A stretch of DNA of 14,707 bases from Phycisphaerales bacterium (lineage in GTDB: Bacteria > Planctomycetota > Phycisphaerae > Phycisphaerales > SM1A02). A program made the position numbers and the translations under genes. This document shows positions 1-6,976 of the stretch, piece after piece; position 1 is the stretch's first letter, and the number at the start of each line of letters is the position of its first letter. The stretch covers positions 1 to 14,707 of the forward strand of contig JAQWRC010000022.1 of assembly GCA_029243925.1 (NCBI GenBank). Direction: 5' to 3'. The notes below the pieces were generated by a model. That model had not been told where the DNA came from. It searched no databases and was given only the letters and a program-made list of their open reading frames with translations.

Positions 1-1
1 G

Positions 2-565
2 ATCATGGGCAGTGATTTCGGGACAACGGGCTCAGGGCGATTCGCCGAGAACGGCGTCTGGGATGATGCGGCATTCACTGCCGGCGAAGCCTACCGTTCA
101 CGATTCGATTACATGAATCTCGCCGCCGAGGCGCAGTGGAACCCGCTTGACCTCGTCGGCGAACCCAATACAAAGATCCCGGTGTTCCTCACGGTGGGCG
201 GCCATCTTGGTGTGCTCTACAGCGACATTCGGCAGACACTTGATTTCGGCACGACCCGATCGGAGGAGAAGGGCGAGTTCGCTTCGCTGTACGGCGGCGT
301 TCAGCTCATCCTGCGCATGGACACGATGGATCGGGTCCCATGGCTCAAGAAGATTGAATTTCGAGCCGCCGGAGGTGCCGGCAGCACTCTTGGACATGAC
401 GGGGGCGTCATGTATCACGCCCGCGCGGACATGAGGTTCTACTTCCTGGACAACGTGGCGTTCCTCTTCGGCTACCGACTGCTTGAGCAGCACGTAGAGA
501 AGGATGGCTGGGAAGCTGCTCCAAGCCTGCAGGGACTCTTCGTCGGCGGCACCATCGAGTTCTGA
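2..565 (+). CDS. Outer-membrane beta-barrel protein, C-terminal part (5' end outside window)
   Basis: The reading frame is open from the first bases and ends at TGA 563-565, so this is the last ~187 residues of a longer protein. The sequence alternates short stretches with an inside/outside residue rhythm (for example FLTVGGHLGVLYSDI, FASLYGGVQLILRM, ADMRFYFLDNVAFLFGYRLL, GLFVGGTIEF) separated by charged, Gly-rich turns. It ends in a C-terminal Phe, the usual last-strand signature recognised by the outer-membrane barrel assembly machinery. I therefore infer an outer-membrane barrel of the small porin/OmpA-barrel kind; no specific family is recognised and no substrate can be assigned. The next gene begins 5 bp downstream, so the two are probably co-transcribed. 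An internal ATG at 5 is unlikely to be the real start because no signal peptide follows it. Confidence 0.6.
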   Translation: MMGSDFGTTGSGRFAENGVWDDAAFTAGEAYRSRFDYMNLAAEAQWNPLDLVGEPNTKIPVFLTVGGHLGVLYSDIRQTLDFGTTRSEEKGEFASLYGGVQLILRMDTMDRVPWLKKIEFRAAGGAGSTLGHDGGVMYHARADMRFYFLDNVAFLFGYRLLEQHVEKDGWEAAPSLQGLFVGGTIEF

Positions 566-570
566 ACAAC

Positions 571-1428
571 ATGGACTCATCCCGAAAGAAGCGATCAACC
601 AAGTTCAGGCGTGCGCAACTGCGTCACTTCTTCGTGACCCGCGGATTGAACCGCCTCAGTGGTGGACGTCTGCTTGATCGCCATTCTGCGGAAAGCGTTC
701 TCGTCCGACGCATCGACATCACCATGCCGAATTGGCCAACCCAACTTGACGGGTTGCGCATCGCGCATATCAGCGACCTGCATGTCGGCGATCTGATGTC
801 CATTGAACGGGCGATTGAAATCATCCGCCTCATCGCCGATGAGCAGCCGGACATCGTGTGCAATACGGGTGATGTCGCCGATTTGATCTGCCCCGAGTTG
901 GGACCACTTTTCAAAGCGTGCGTTGCACTGCAGCCACCAATGGGCAACTTTCTCGTGCTTGGAAACCATGATGAACTCGACGATGGCGAACGCGTCGCCG
1001 AAATGGCGGAGGCCGCCGGCATTCGTGTCCTGAGAAATGAGCAGGCAAGCATCGTTCACGGCGACACGTCCATGCGGATAGGCGGAGTGGACTGGTCAAG
1101 AACCCCAGCTGACTGCCGGAAGTCAATCGACCAGGCGTTGCGCGAAGGCCCGATCGACATCCTCCTTTCCCACAATCCCAAGGGGTTCGAACATGCCGCG
1201 GAGCGAGGCATTCCGCTGACCTTGTCGGGCCATACGCATGGCGGCCAGATCGCGCGCAAGAACAAACCAGATGCAAATCTCGCACTCGCGATGAACCATC
1301 GACGCAGCGCAGGGCTCTACAAACACGGCGACAGTCGACTGTTTGTCACCGTTGGCGCAGGAGCACTCTTTCCCCTGCGAATGAACTGCCCAGCAGAAAT
1401 TGCGATGCTGACGATTACTCGAGGTTGA
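571..1428 (+). CDS. Metallophosphoesterase (YaeI-like calcineurin-type phosphohydrolase)
   Basis: The 285-residue protein carries the full set of calcineurin-type metallophosphoesterase motifs in order: DLH at residues 69-71, GD at 100-101, GNHDE at 131-135, SHNP at 200-203 and GHTHGGQ at 220-226. These residues bind two metal ions, and members hydrolyse phosphomonoesters or diesters; related YaeI/LpxG-like proteins act on lipid-linked phosphates at the membrane. The substrate here is unknown. The first ~50 residues are basic (KKRSTKFRR) with no clear signal peptide or membrane helix, so it may sit at the inner face of the membrane or in the cytoplasm. ATG 571 is used because it follows the barrel gene by 5 bp; no good Shine-Dalgarno is visible, which fits translation coupled to the upstream gene. 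It converges on rdgB with an 18-bp gap that holds no convincing terminator. Confidence 0.85.
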   Translation: MDSSRKKRSTKFRRAQLRHFFVTRGLNRLSGGRLLDRHSAESVLVRRIDITMPNWPTQLDGLRIAHISDLHVGDLMSIERAIEIIRLIADEQPDIVCNTGDVADLICPELGPLFKACVALQPPMGNFLVLGNHDELDDGERVAEMAEAAGIRVLRNEQASIVHGDTSMRIGGVDWSRTPADCRKSIDQALREGPIDILLSHNPKGFEHAAERGIPLTLSGHTHGGQIARKNKPDANLALAMNHRRSAGLYKHGDSRLFVTVGAGALFPLRMNCPAEIAMLTITRG

Positions 1429-1446
1429 GTAGATGCTGAAGCCGGT

Positions 1447-2064
1447 TCACGCCTCGGCAAGGCGAGCCGCCATTGCGCGGGTCGCGGCACCTCGGTGGGA
1501 CCTGGCGTTCTTCGCTTCCGGAGGCAGCTGCGCACTGGTGCATCCATCTTCAGGGAGGTAGAGCAGGGGGTCGTACCCAAAGCCGTTGGAACCAGCTGGC
1601 CGGGTGGTGATCACGCCCTCGAATGCGCCTTCGGTCTCCGCGACGACGGTGCCATCCGGATCAGCCAGACACATCGCGCACACGAAACGCGCCGTACGCT
1701 GCTCAGGCGGAACCGAAGCGATCTCCTGAAGCAACTTGGCGTTGTTGGCCTGGTCACGCCCCGCACGATCAGCGCCAGAACCCGCATAGCGGGCGGAATG
1801 CACACCGGGTGCTCCATCAAGCGCATCAACGACCAGTCCGGAATCATCGGCAAGGCACCGTTCGCCTGCAGCCCGTGCATACTCGACCGCTTTGATCTGC
1901 GCATTGCCTGAGAACGTCTCTGCATCCTCAACCGGCTCTGGAATATTCATGCCCAGATCAGCGAGCCCCAGAACCTGGAAACCAAGTGGAACAAGAATCG
2001 CCCCGACCTCTTCGAGCTTATGTGGATTCGAAGTGGCCAGCAGAATTCGTTTTGGTTCGCTCAT
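1447..2064 (-). CDS. rdgB: Non-canonical purine NTP pyrophosphatase, RdgB/HAM1 family (dITP/XTP)
   Basis: This 205-residue protein removes deaminated purine nucleotides (dITP, ITP, XTP) from the pool by cleaving them to monophosphate and pyrophosphate, which protects DNA and RNA from miscoding bases. Family signatures are all present: TSNPHKLEE near residues 11-19, the acidic active-site stretch ADDSGLVVDAL with D73/D74, the GVHSARYAG segment, GFGYDPLLYLP, and KNARSHRGAA near the C-terminus. Length is normal for the family (about 195-205). The start is ATG 2064, whose ATGA overlaps the queF stop; a longer upstream reading would add 25 residues that lie inside queF and match nothing in the family. 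It is the last gene of the minus-strand string, so expression probably depends on translational coupling to queF. Confidence 0.93.
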   Translation of the reverse strand: MSEPKRILLATSNPHKLEEVGAILVPLGFQVLGLADLGMNIPEPVEDAETFSGNAQIKAVEYARAAGERCLADDSGLVVDALDGAPGVHSARYAGSGADRAGRDQANNAKLLQEIASVPPEQRTARFVCAMCLADPDGTVVAETEGAFEGVITTRPAGSNGFGYDPLLYLPEDGCTSAQLPPEAKNARSHRGAATRAMAARLAEA

Positions 2065-2429
2065 CCCCGCACCCATGCATCCGGTACATCGCCATGCACC
2101 GCATAAATTCGGCTCTGAATCCCGCCTCGGCCACGCCAATCAGTGATGATCTGCAGCCAGCGGGGCTGCATGCAGGCGACCAGGTCATCGCGAATTCGAT
2201 TCGTCACCGCCTCGTAGTAGATCCCTTCGTTGCGAAACGATTGAAAATACAGCTTGAGGCTCTTGAGTTCGACACACGTCTTGCCAGGTTCGAATCGCAC
2301 GAGAATCTCACCAAAGTCGGGGTGCCCCGTGACAGGACAGACAGAGGTGAACTCCTCATTGCAATGTTCAATCACGAACGGCGTGTCGGTGGGAGCGGGG
2401 AAGACTTCCAGCAGTGTGGTGTCAGGCAT
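2061..2429 (-). CDS. queF: NADPH-dependent 7-cyano-7-deazaguanine reductase QueF (single-domain type)
   Basis: QueF reduces the nitrile preQ0 to the amine preQ1 with NADPH, a step of queuosine tRNA modification. The 122-residue protein shows the catalytic Cys in SVCPVTGHPDFG (C31) and the catalytic Asp seven residues later (D38), the same spacing as in the well-studied Bacillus enzyme. The family motif ELKSLKLYFQSFRNEG follows. Most homologues have Gln where this one has His36 (CPVTGQPDF), a small variation. It is the short, unimodular form rather than the long E. coli-like one. ATG 2429 is preferred over a TTG eight codons upstream because MPDTTLLEVF fits the usual N-terminus; no strong ribosome binding site is visible. 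It lies 38 bp after the TPR lipoprotein gene and overlaps rdgB by 4 bp. No other queuosine gene is in the window. Confidence 0.93.
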   Translation of the reverse strand: MPDTTLLEVFPAPTDTPFVIEHCNEEFTSVCPVTGHPDFGEILVRFEPGKTCVELKSLKLYFQSFRNEGIYYEAVTNRIRDDLVACMQPRWLQIITDWRGRGGIQSRIYAVHGDVPDAWVRG

Positions 2430-2467
2430 CGGGGAAGGGTACCACGAGCCCAAGGGAAAGGCTGCGT

Positions 2468-3484
2468 CTACCGCTGGAGGTTGTACTTCAACATCAGGCC
2501 AATGACCTTCTGCTGGTCAGCATTGATCTGCAGTGATGCGCGGAACGCATCCAGCGCCTGGAGGCGAGCTTCCGTATCAACCTCTTTGCTCAACAGCCAC
2601 CGGTTCAGGGCGTTCACGCCGAGACCGTTGTACGCACGCCACAGCGTGTCGTCGATGCCGATGGATTCCAGATACGCCTGAGTCGAACCTTCATAGTCAC
2701 CAAGCCGAAACAAGGCCCATCCCTTGCGTTCAAGCGATGCTGCATCTGCGTGCAATTTCTGGATGGTGTCGCAGACATTGACCACTTCCCGATACCGCTT
2801 CTGCCGCACCAGCATGTTCAGCAGGTTCGTCATGAGTTCCGGCGTCGGCTCCATTCGCTCGGATGCGGCGACGTATGCTTCTGCGGCATCTCCCCACCGC
2901 TCCACGCGTTCATACGCCACTCCAAGATTCACCCATGCCGGACCGTTGTTCGGATCCACCTCCACGGCTTTTTCCGCAAAGACAATGGCGTGATTCGACT
3001 GCTCCATCTGCAAGTAGGTGGTAGCAAGATTCAGATTTGCTTCAGGGGAATCGGGCTTGATCGTCAACGCCCGGTGGTAGGCACGCACCGCCTCCACCAG
3101 CCGGTCGAGCATCTGCAATGAAACGGCATGTCCATATTGAGCATTGAAATTGCGCGGTTCCAGTTTCGCAGCTCGAGCAAATGCGGGCTCCGCCTGCTGG
3201 TAATCACCCTGCTCCAGGTGCACATCTCCAATTCCAATGTATGCCGGAGCAGAAGTCGGATCATCCTCAAGCACATCATGGAACAAGACGAGCGCTGCGT
3301 CGTAGTCACCAGAGGAGGCCAGAGCATCAGCTTGATCGAGCGTGTCCGCCTGCGCGGCGGGATCCACCGTGGATGGTCCCGTCGACAACGGCTGACGGTA
3401 CTCCGGTGAACGCAGCCAATCTGTGCACCCCACGCAGCATGAAATGGCCGCGATGCAGATCAGAAGCAGAACATTTCGATTCAT
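2468..3484 (-). CDS. TPR-repeat lipoprotein
   Basis: The 338-residue product starts with a short hydrophobic signal (MNRNVLLLICIAAISCCVGC) containing two possible lipobox cysteines, C16 (AISC) and C20 (CVGC), so it is probably lipid-anchored in the envelope. A Pro/Thr/Ser-rich linker covers residues ~25-45. From ~46 to the end there are about seven tetratricopeptide repeats, with classic segments such as GDYDAALVLFHDVLEDDP, GDYQQAEPAFARAAKLEP and LVEAVRAYHRALTIKPDSPEANLNLA. TPR arrays bind other proteins; the partner cannot be told from this sequence. ATG 3484 is chosen because it places the signal peptide at the very N-terminus. The gene is 87 bp behind transketolase and 38 bp ahead of queF, so it is probably part of the same transcript, though no functional link to those enzymes is evident. 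Confidence 0.82.
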   Translation of the reverse strand: MNRNVLLLICIAAISCCVGCTDWLRSPEYRQPLSTGPSTVDPAAQADTLDQADALASSGDYDAALVLFHDVLEDDPTSAPAYIGIGDVHLEQGDYQQAEPAFARAAKLEPRNFNAQYGHAVSLQMLDRLVEAVRAYHRALTIKPDSPEANLNLATTYLQMEQSNHAIVFAEKAVEVDPNNGPAWVNLGVAYERVERWGDAAEAYVAASERMEPTPELMTNLLNMLVRQKRYREVVNVCDTIQKLHADAASLERKGWALFRLGDYEGSTQAYLESIGIDDTLWRAYNGLGVNALNRWLLSKEVDTEARLQALDAFRASLQINADQQKVIGLMLKYNLQR

Positions 3485-3571
3485 GGAGTTCAAATCCGCT
3501 TTGGCGCATTGATCCTGGAGCACCGATGATCATCGGCCCGAACGAGGTCATGACTGCAGCCTGCAGTCAGT

Positions 3572-5530
3572 TCACGCGTTGACGAGGCCGAGTATCCGTG
3601 CGGCGCTGGAGGTGATGGCCTCGTGATGCAATCCACACTGCTCGAGAATCTCACGTTCACTCTTGGCCGACTTGGGAATCCGTGTGACGCACAACTGCTC
3701 AACGGTGAATGCGTCACCAGATCGGGCACACGCTTCGGCTACGGCGGAGAACAGGCCGCCCCCGTAGTTGTCCTCGACGACAAGCACCATGCCACCATTC
3801 TCGTTTGCAAGATCGAGGAACTCGTCCTCATCGAACGGAAGACTGTACAGGTCGACGAGCGACGCATCGATGCCCATCTTGTCCAGTGCATCAAGTGATT
3901 TATTGCACTCGTGGAGCATGAAGCCTGCGCTGGCGATCAGAAGGTCGCGACCCTGCGTCAACACTTCCATGCCACCAAGTCGGAATGTCGTCTGCTCGTC
4001 GTACAGGAACTCGACATCGGGTCGATGCGTTCGCATGTAGCACATGCCATCGTGCTCGGCCATCGCCATGGTCAGGCCGTATGCGGCGTATGCATCGGCA
4101 GGCTGCAATGTCCAGCATCCCGGTGACCCCTTGTGGTTCTTGATGCTGCCGAGACTGCGGAACCAGGCGACGTCGGGCAGCGACATCTGGCTTGGTCCAT
4201 CGGCGGCGAGAGAGATGCCGGAATGGGAGCCGACGAGTTTGATGTTTGCTCCGGAGTTCATCGCCATTTCAATCTGGTCGTAGGCACGAGTCAGGAACTT
4301 GGCGAACGTGGAGCAGAATGGAATCTTGCCTGCGGCGGCAAAGCCAAGCCCGGCACTGATCATGTTCTGCTCTGCGATCTTGCACTCGGAGAAACGACTG
4401 GCAAGTTCGTGGTCATCGCGGAACCATTGGGCGAATGTGGAATTGCATACATCCGCATCAAGTACGACAACATCCGTATTCGCGTGGCCAAGCTCACGAA
4501 GAGCAACACCGTATGCCTTGCGAGTTGCGAACCGTCCCGATGCAAGCACCGCATCGAGCTCAAACGAACGCAGTGCGTCCGGGAATGAACTGACGGGGCG
4601 GAGGCTGCCGGCGGGGCGTGATTCGATTGCTGGCGGATAGATCATCAGATCGCCGCCTTCCTGCGAGCCGATGAGTGATGCTCCGCTGGCATTGAGTTCT
4701 TCCAACGCAACGTCGAGTGCTTCTCCAGCTGCAGGCTTGCCGTGCCACCCATCTCCCTGCATTGAAGGCATGCCCCAGCCCTTGATTGTTCGAGCCACCA
4801 CGGCCATGGGCCCTTGGCCCCCTTCAGTGAAACGGTCAAATGCCGCCTTGATCTGCAGGGGATCGTGGCCATCGATGGTTTCCACGTGGTATCCGGCTGC
4901 GGTCAGGCGTGCCGCGATCTTCTCGGGCGATTGCTGATTGCTCACAGAACCGGCTTGCCCGTATTCATTGCAGTTGAAGATCGGGAGCACATTGTCGAGT
5001 TGATGATCAACGATGTAATCCAGTGCTTCAGTAACCTGGCCTTCACGAGATTCGCCATCGCCGATGATGCAGTAGATGCGCTGATCAAGATCATCCAATC
5101 GCGCTGCTTGAGCAAGGCCAGCAGCTGCGGAAAGTCCCTGTCCCAGAGAACCGGTGGCCGCGTCGAAGAAAAGGAATCCCTCCTGAGGATTTGGGTGACC
5201 GTCCAAGGGTGACGACGTGCTCCTGAATCCTCCGATGTCATCCATATTCGCTGGGCGAAGGTGGTCATCCAAACCAACTGCAGCACCAAGATCGATGAAT
5301 GCGCCATACACGATGGGAACCGCATGCCCTTCTGAAAGGACCAGGCGATCGGATGTGGGATAGCCTGGGTCTTCCGGAACCCACCGCATCGTGTGATACA
5401 TGAGCACGGTGACAATCTGCCCAAGACTGGTCGCGGTCGTCGGGTGACCACTTCCCGCCTCGGCGCACATCTTCAGTGCCAAAGAATCGATCCGGATGGC
5501 CTTGGAATGCACGGCTGCTTCAAATGTCAT
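3572..5530 (-). CDS. tkt: Transketolase (animal-type sequence signatures)
   Basis: Transketolase moves two-carbon ketol units between sugar phosphates in the pentose phosphate pathway, using thiamine diphosphate and a divalent metal. The 652-residue protein has the N-terminal ThDP motif GDGESREG (157-164) with its partner Asn in NCNEYGQAG (~188), substrate-region histidines in GSGHP (H29), SEGHA (H69) and GHPNP (H111), and the catalytic Glu in IAEQN (E387) of the pyrimidine domain. FCSTFAKFLTRAYDQI, GSHSGIS and ADGPSQM follow, then the C-terminal domain (VVEDNYGGG at ~585-592, TRIPKSAK). The wording of these motifs is closer to animal transketolase (GDGELSEG, INRLGQ, GPSQMALEDLAMFRS) than to the E. 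coli enzyme. ATG 5530 is chosen because homologues begin just before the SKAIRIDSL-type helix; the 30 residues encoded upstream are not family-like. It heads the minus-strand string. Confidence 0.95.
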   Translation of the reverse strand: MTFEAAVHSKAIRIDSLALKMCAEAGSGHPTTATSLGQIVTVLMYHTMRWVPEDPGYPTSDRLVLSEGHAVPIVYGAFIDLGAAVGLDDHLRPANMDDIGGFRSTSSPLDGHPNPQEGFLFFDAATGSLGQGLSAAAGLAQAARLDDLDQRIYCIIGDGESREGQVTEALDYIVDHQLDNVLPIFNCNEYGQAGSVSNQQSPEKIAARLTAAGYHVETIDGHDPLQIKAAFDRFTEGGQGPMAVVARTIKGWGMPSMQGDGWHGKPAAGEALDVALEELNASGASLIGSQEGGDLMIYPPAIESRPAGSLRPVSSFPDALRSFELDAVLASGRFATRKAYGVALRELGHANTDVVVLDADVCNSTFAQWFRDDHELASRFSECKIAEQNMISAGLGFAAAGKIPFCSTFAKFLTRAYDQIEMAMNSGANIKLVGSHSGISLAADGPSQMSLPDVAWFRSLGSIKNHKGSPGCWTLQPADAYAAYGLTMAMAEHDGMCYMRTHRPDVEFLYDEQTTFRLGGMEVLTQGRDLLIASAGFMLHECNKSLDALDKMGIDASLVDLYSLPFDEDEFLDLANENGGMVLVVEDNYGGGLFSAVAEACARSGDAFTVEQLCVTRIPKSAKSEREILEQCGLHHEAITSSAARILGLVNA

Positions 5531-5548
5531 GGGGAGGGTGTCCTGGTG

Positions 5549-5589
5549 GGGGGAGCGGGCTTCTTTCCCCCAAGAACTCCATCGAGTTC
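5549..5589 (-). other. Two hairpin-forming repeats in the transketolase leader
   Basis: Between dnaN and the transketolase start are two inverted repeats in tandem. The outer one is a perfect 6-bp arm pair, GAACTC (5574-5579) and GAGTTC (5584-5589), with a 4-base loop CATC. The one nearer the gene pairs GGGGGA (5549-5554) with TCCCCC (5566-5571) across 11 bases. On the minus strand both would lie in the 5' untranslated region, 20-60 bases before the start codon. They could stabilise or regulate the message; no known riboswitch class is recognised. Confidence 0.35.
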
Positions 5590-5675
5590 CCCGGGCGATG
5601 CGTTCAAATCTGCTCCTCAATCAAGAGGCAGACCGCTTCGATATGGGAAACTCCAATCCTCGGGGACAGAGAAGA

Positions 5676-5684
5676 AGTATCCCA
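5676..5684 (-). promoter_or_regulatory. Possible extended -10 promoter for the transketolase string
   Basis: On the minus strand the sequence reads TGGGATACT, that is TG-n followed by GATACT, which is one base from TATACT. Transcription from it would begin near 5669 and give a leader of about 140 bases containing the two hairpins. No -35 element is evident. This is a weak prediction from motif resemblance only. Confidence 0.2.
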
Positions 5685-5724
5685 TCTGGGGCAGCCGCAG
5701 GCAACAGCCAGAAGGCCGGAATCA

Positions 5725-5742
5725 CACTCAGAGTGGTACACT
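5725..5742 (+). promoter_or_regulatory. Putative dnaN promoter with overlapping palindrome
   Basis: An extended -10 element, TGG then TACACT (5734-5742), lies 40 bases before the dnaN start; no matching -35 box is seen, as expected for extended -10 promoters. An 11-base palindrome with a single central base, CACTCAGAGTG (5725-5735), overlaps the TG of this element and is placed where a repressor would block polymerase. The predicted transcription start falls around 5749-5751, at the first base of an 11-codon reading frame that precedes dnaN. Confidence 0.33.
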
Positions 5743-5750
5743 GCGAGCGA

Positions 5751-5786
5751 ATGAAGCGGCCTCAAGCAAGGGATGAACACGCATGA
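5751..5786 (+). CDS. Possible 11-codon upstream reading frame overlapping the dnaN start
   Basis: ATG 5751 opens a frame of 11 codons (MKRPQARDEHA) whose TGA at 5784-5786 overlaps the dnaN ATG in an ATGA arrangement, typical of translational coupling. There is no Shine-Dalgarno before it, but the predicted transcription start is within two bases of its ATG, so it could be read as a leaderless message. The dnaN ribosome binding site AAGGGA (5768-5773) lies inside it. Chance occurrence is quite possible; the peptide itself has no recognisable character. Confidence 0.25.
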   Translation: MKRPQARDEHA

Positions 5787-6895
5787 AGGTGATCTGTGAC
5801 CAATCGGCTTTGGCGGAAGCACTGGGTATCGTCGGCGGCGTTGTCGCCAGCAGGACCCCAACCCCCGTTTTGACCTGCATCAAGTTGACCGCTGAAGACG
5901 GTCGACTCGTCCTCGCTGCCACCGATGGAGACGTCGGACTTCGACTTGTTCTTGAGCAGGTTGAAGTGGACAAGCCGGGCGAAACCCTCATCCCCGCGGA
6001 CAAGCTCAACCAGATTGTCAGGGAGTGCCAGGATCCCACCGTCACTCTTGAAAGCGACAAGCAGGCGCTGTTCATCCGATCTGGAGAATCAAAGTTCAAG
6101 GTGTATGGATTCGACCCCGCGGAAGCCCCGCCGGTGAAGACCTTTGATGACACGTCAGTTGACTGTGAAATTCAAGCCAAGGAACTTCTTGGTCTCATCT
6201 CACGCAGTCTGTTTGCAGCTGCGGATGAACATTCCAGGTATGCAATAAACGGCGTACTGCTTGATCGAAAAGGCACTGATATCCGCATGATTGCAACCGA
6301 TGGTCGCCGGCTGGCGATGGCCTGCGGTACTGCGGCCTCCGGCAACGGAGATTCGAACTGCATCGTTCCAAGCAAAGCGCTGGGAATCATGCGCCGCCTC
6401 TTACGCAGCGATGATGCGACCGTTCGGCTTGCCGTGGATGAGCACCAGATCCATGTCCATGTTGATGACGGCAGTGAACAGGCCACGCTTTCAAGCAGTC
6501 TGGTTGAGGGAAGATTCCCACCATTTGAAGACGTCATCCCCAAGGACCAGGACAAGAAGGTCGTCTTCGACTGCAATACGCTTCGAGCTGCAGTCAGGCA
6601 GGCCGCTCTGCTGACCAATGAAGAGTCACGAAGCGTGCGGATGTGCTTCCAAAACAAAAGCCTGATTTTGACCAGCCACGCTCCGGAAATGGGTGAAGCG
6701 GAAGTCCACCTCGATCTCCCTGACTACTCCGGTGATGATCTGGAAATCGGATTCAACCCCAACTACTTGTCGGACGCGTTGAAAGTCATCGATGAAGAGC
6801 AAGTCATCTTCGAACTGAAAGCCGACAACAAGCCTGGCGTGCTTCGAAGCGGCAAGGAATTCACCTACGTGCTGATGCCGGTGAATCTCAGTTAA
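5783..6895 (+). CDS. dnaN: DNA polymerase III subunit beta (sliding clamp)
   Basis: The beta clamp is a ring-shaped dimer that encircles DNA and tethers the replicative polymerase; it also recruits mismatch-repair and translesion factors. The 370-residue product has normal length and the three-domain layout. Recognisable parts are the N-terminal MKVICDQSALAEALGIVGGVVASRTPTPVL, the second-domain start KELLGLISRSLFAAADEHSRYAINGVLLD, the strand IRMIATDGRRLAMA, the linker EGRFPPFEDVIP, the third-domain IGFNPNYLSDALK, and the C-terminal YVLMPVNLS that forms part of the protein-binding pocket. ATG 5783 has AAGGGA nine bases upstream. The gene is not beside dnaA, recF or gyrB here, and no cluster of DnaA boxes is visible around it, so this is not evidently the replication origin. 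It is divergent from transketolase and followed by a strong hairpin. Confidence 0.97.
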   Translation: MKVICDQSALAEALGIVGGVVASRTPTPVLTCIKLTAEDGRLVLAATDGDVGLRLVLEQVEVDKPGETLIPADKLNQIVRECQDPTVTLESDKQALFIRSGESKFKVYGFDPAEAPPVKTFDDTSVDCEIQAKELLGLISRSLFAAADEHSRYAINGVLLDRKGTDIRMIATDGRRLAMACGTAASGNGDSNCIVPSKALGIMRRLLRSDDATVRLAVDEHQIHVHVDDGSEQATLSSSLVEGRFPPFEDVIPKDQDKKVVFDCNTLRAAVRQAALLTNEESRSVRMCFQNKSLILTSHAPEMGEAEVHLDLPDYSGDDLEIGFNPNYLSDALKVIDEEQVIFELKADNKPGVLRSGKEFTYVLMPVNLS

Positions 6896-6902
6896 ACGCA
6901 GT

Positions 6903-6949
6903 TCAAAAACAAAAATGAACACGGGGCCCGTCCGCATGGACGGGCCCCG
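6903..6949 (-). terminator. Intrinsic terminator between convergent dnaN and thioredoxin-fold gene
   Basis: A perfect 12-bp stem, CGGGGCCCGTCC (6922-6933) and its complement (6938-6949), encloses the loop GCAT. Read on the minus strand the stem is followed by a T-rich run (TTTTTGTTTTT), a classic terminator 28 bases after the stop of the thioredoxin-fold gene. On the plus strand the bases after the stem are not T-rich, so it is a weaker stop for dnaN, whose TAA ends at 6895. Confidence 0.8.
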
Positions 6950-6976
6950 TTCACATGAATACGTATGAACTCCAGG

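Noticed and set aside
98..598. Antisense open frame opposite the outer-membrane barrel fragment
   Set aside because: The sense frame has a clear barrel pattern and C-terminal Phe; the antisense product has no recognisable features.
1450..1464. CGCCT/AGGCG hairpin as a terminator between the phosphoesterase and rdgB
   Set aside because: It has a 5-bp stem inside the rdgB coding end with no T-run on either strand.
2065..2139. 25-codon N-terminal extension of RdgB
   Set aside because: It lies inside queF, is not family-like, and the ATGA overlap start at 2064 fits homologues.
5531..5620. 30-codon N-terminal extension of transketolase
   Set aside because: The residues are basic and unlike the family; the G-rich stretch is better explained as untranslated leader.
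5531..5782. Replication origin next to dnaN
   Set aside because: No dnaA, recF or gyrB neighbour and no cluster of DnaA boxes can be seen.
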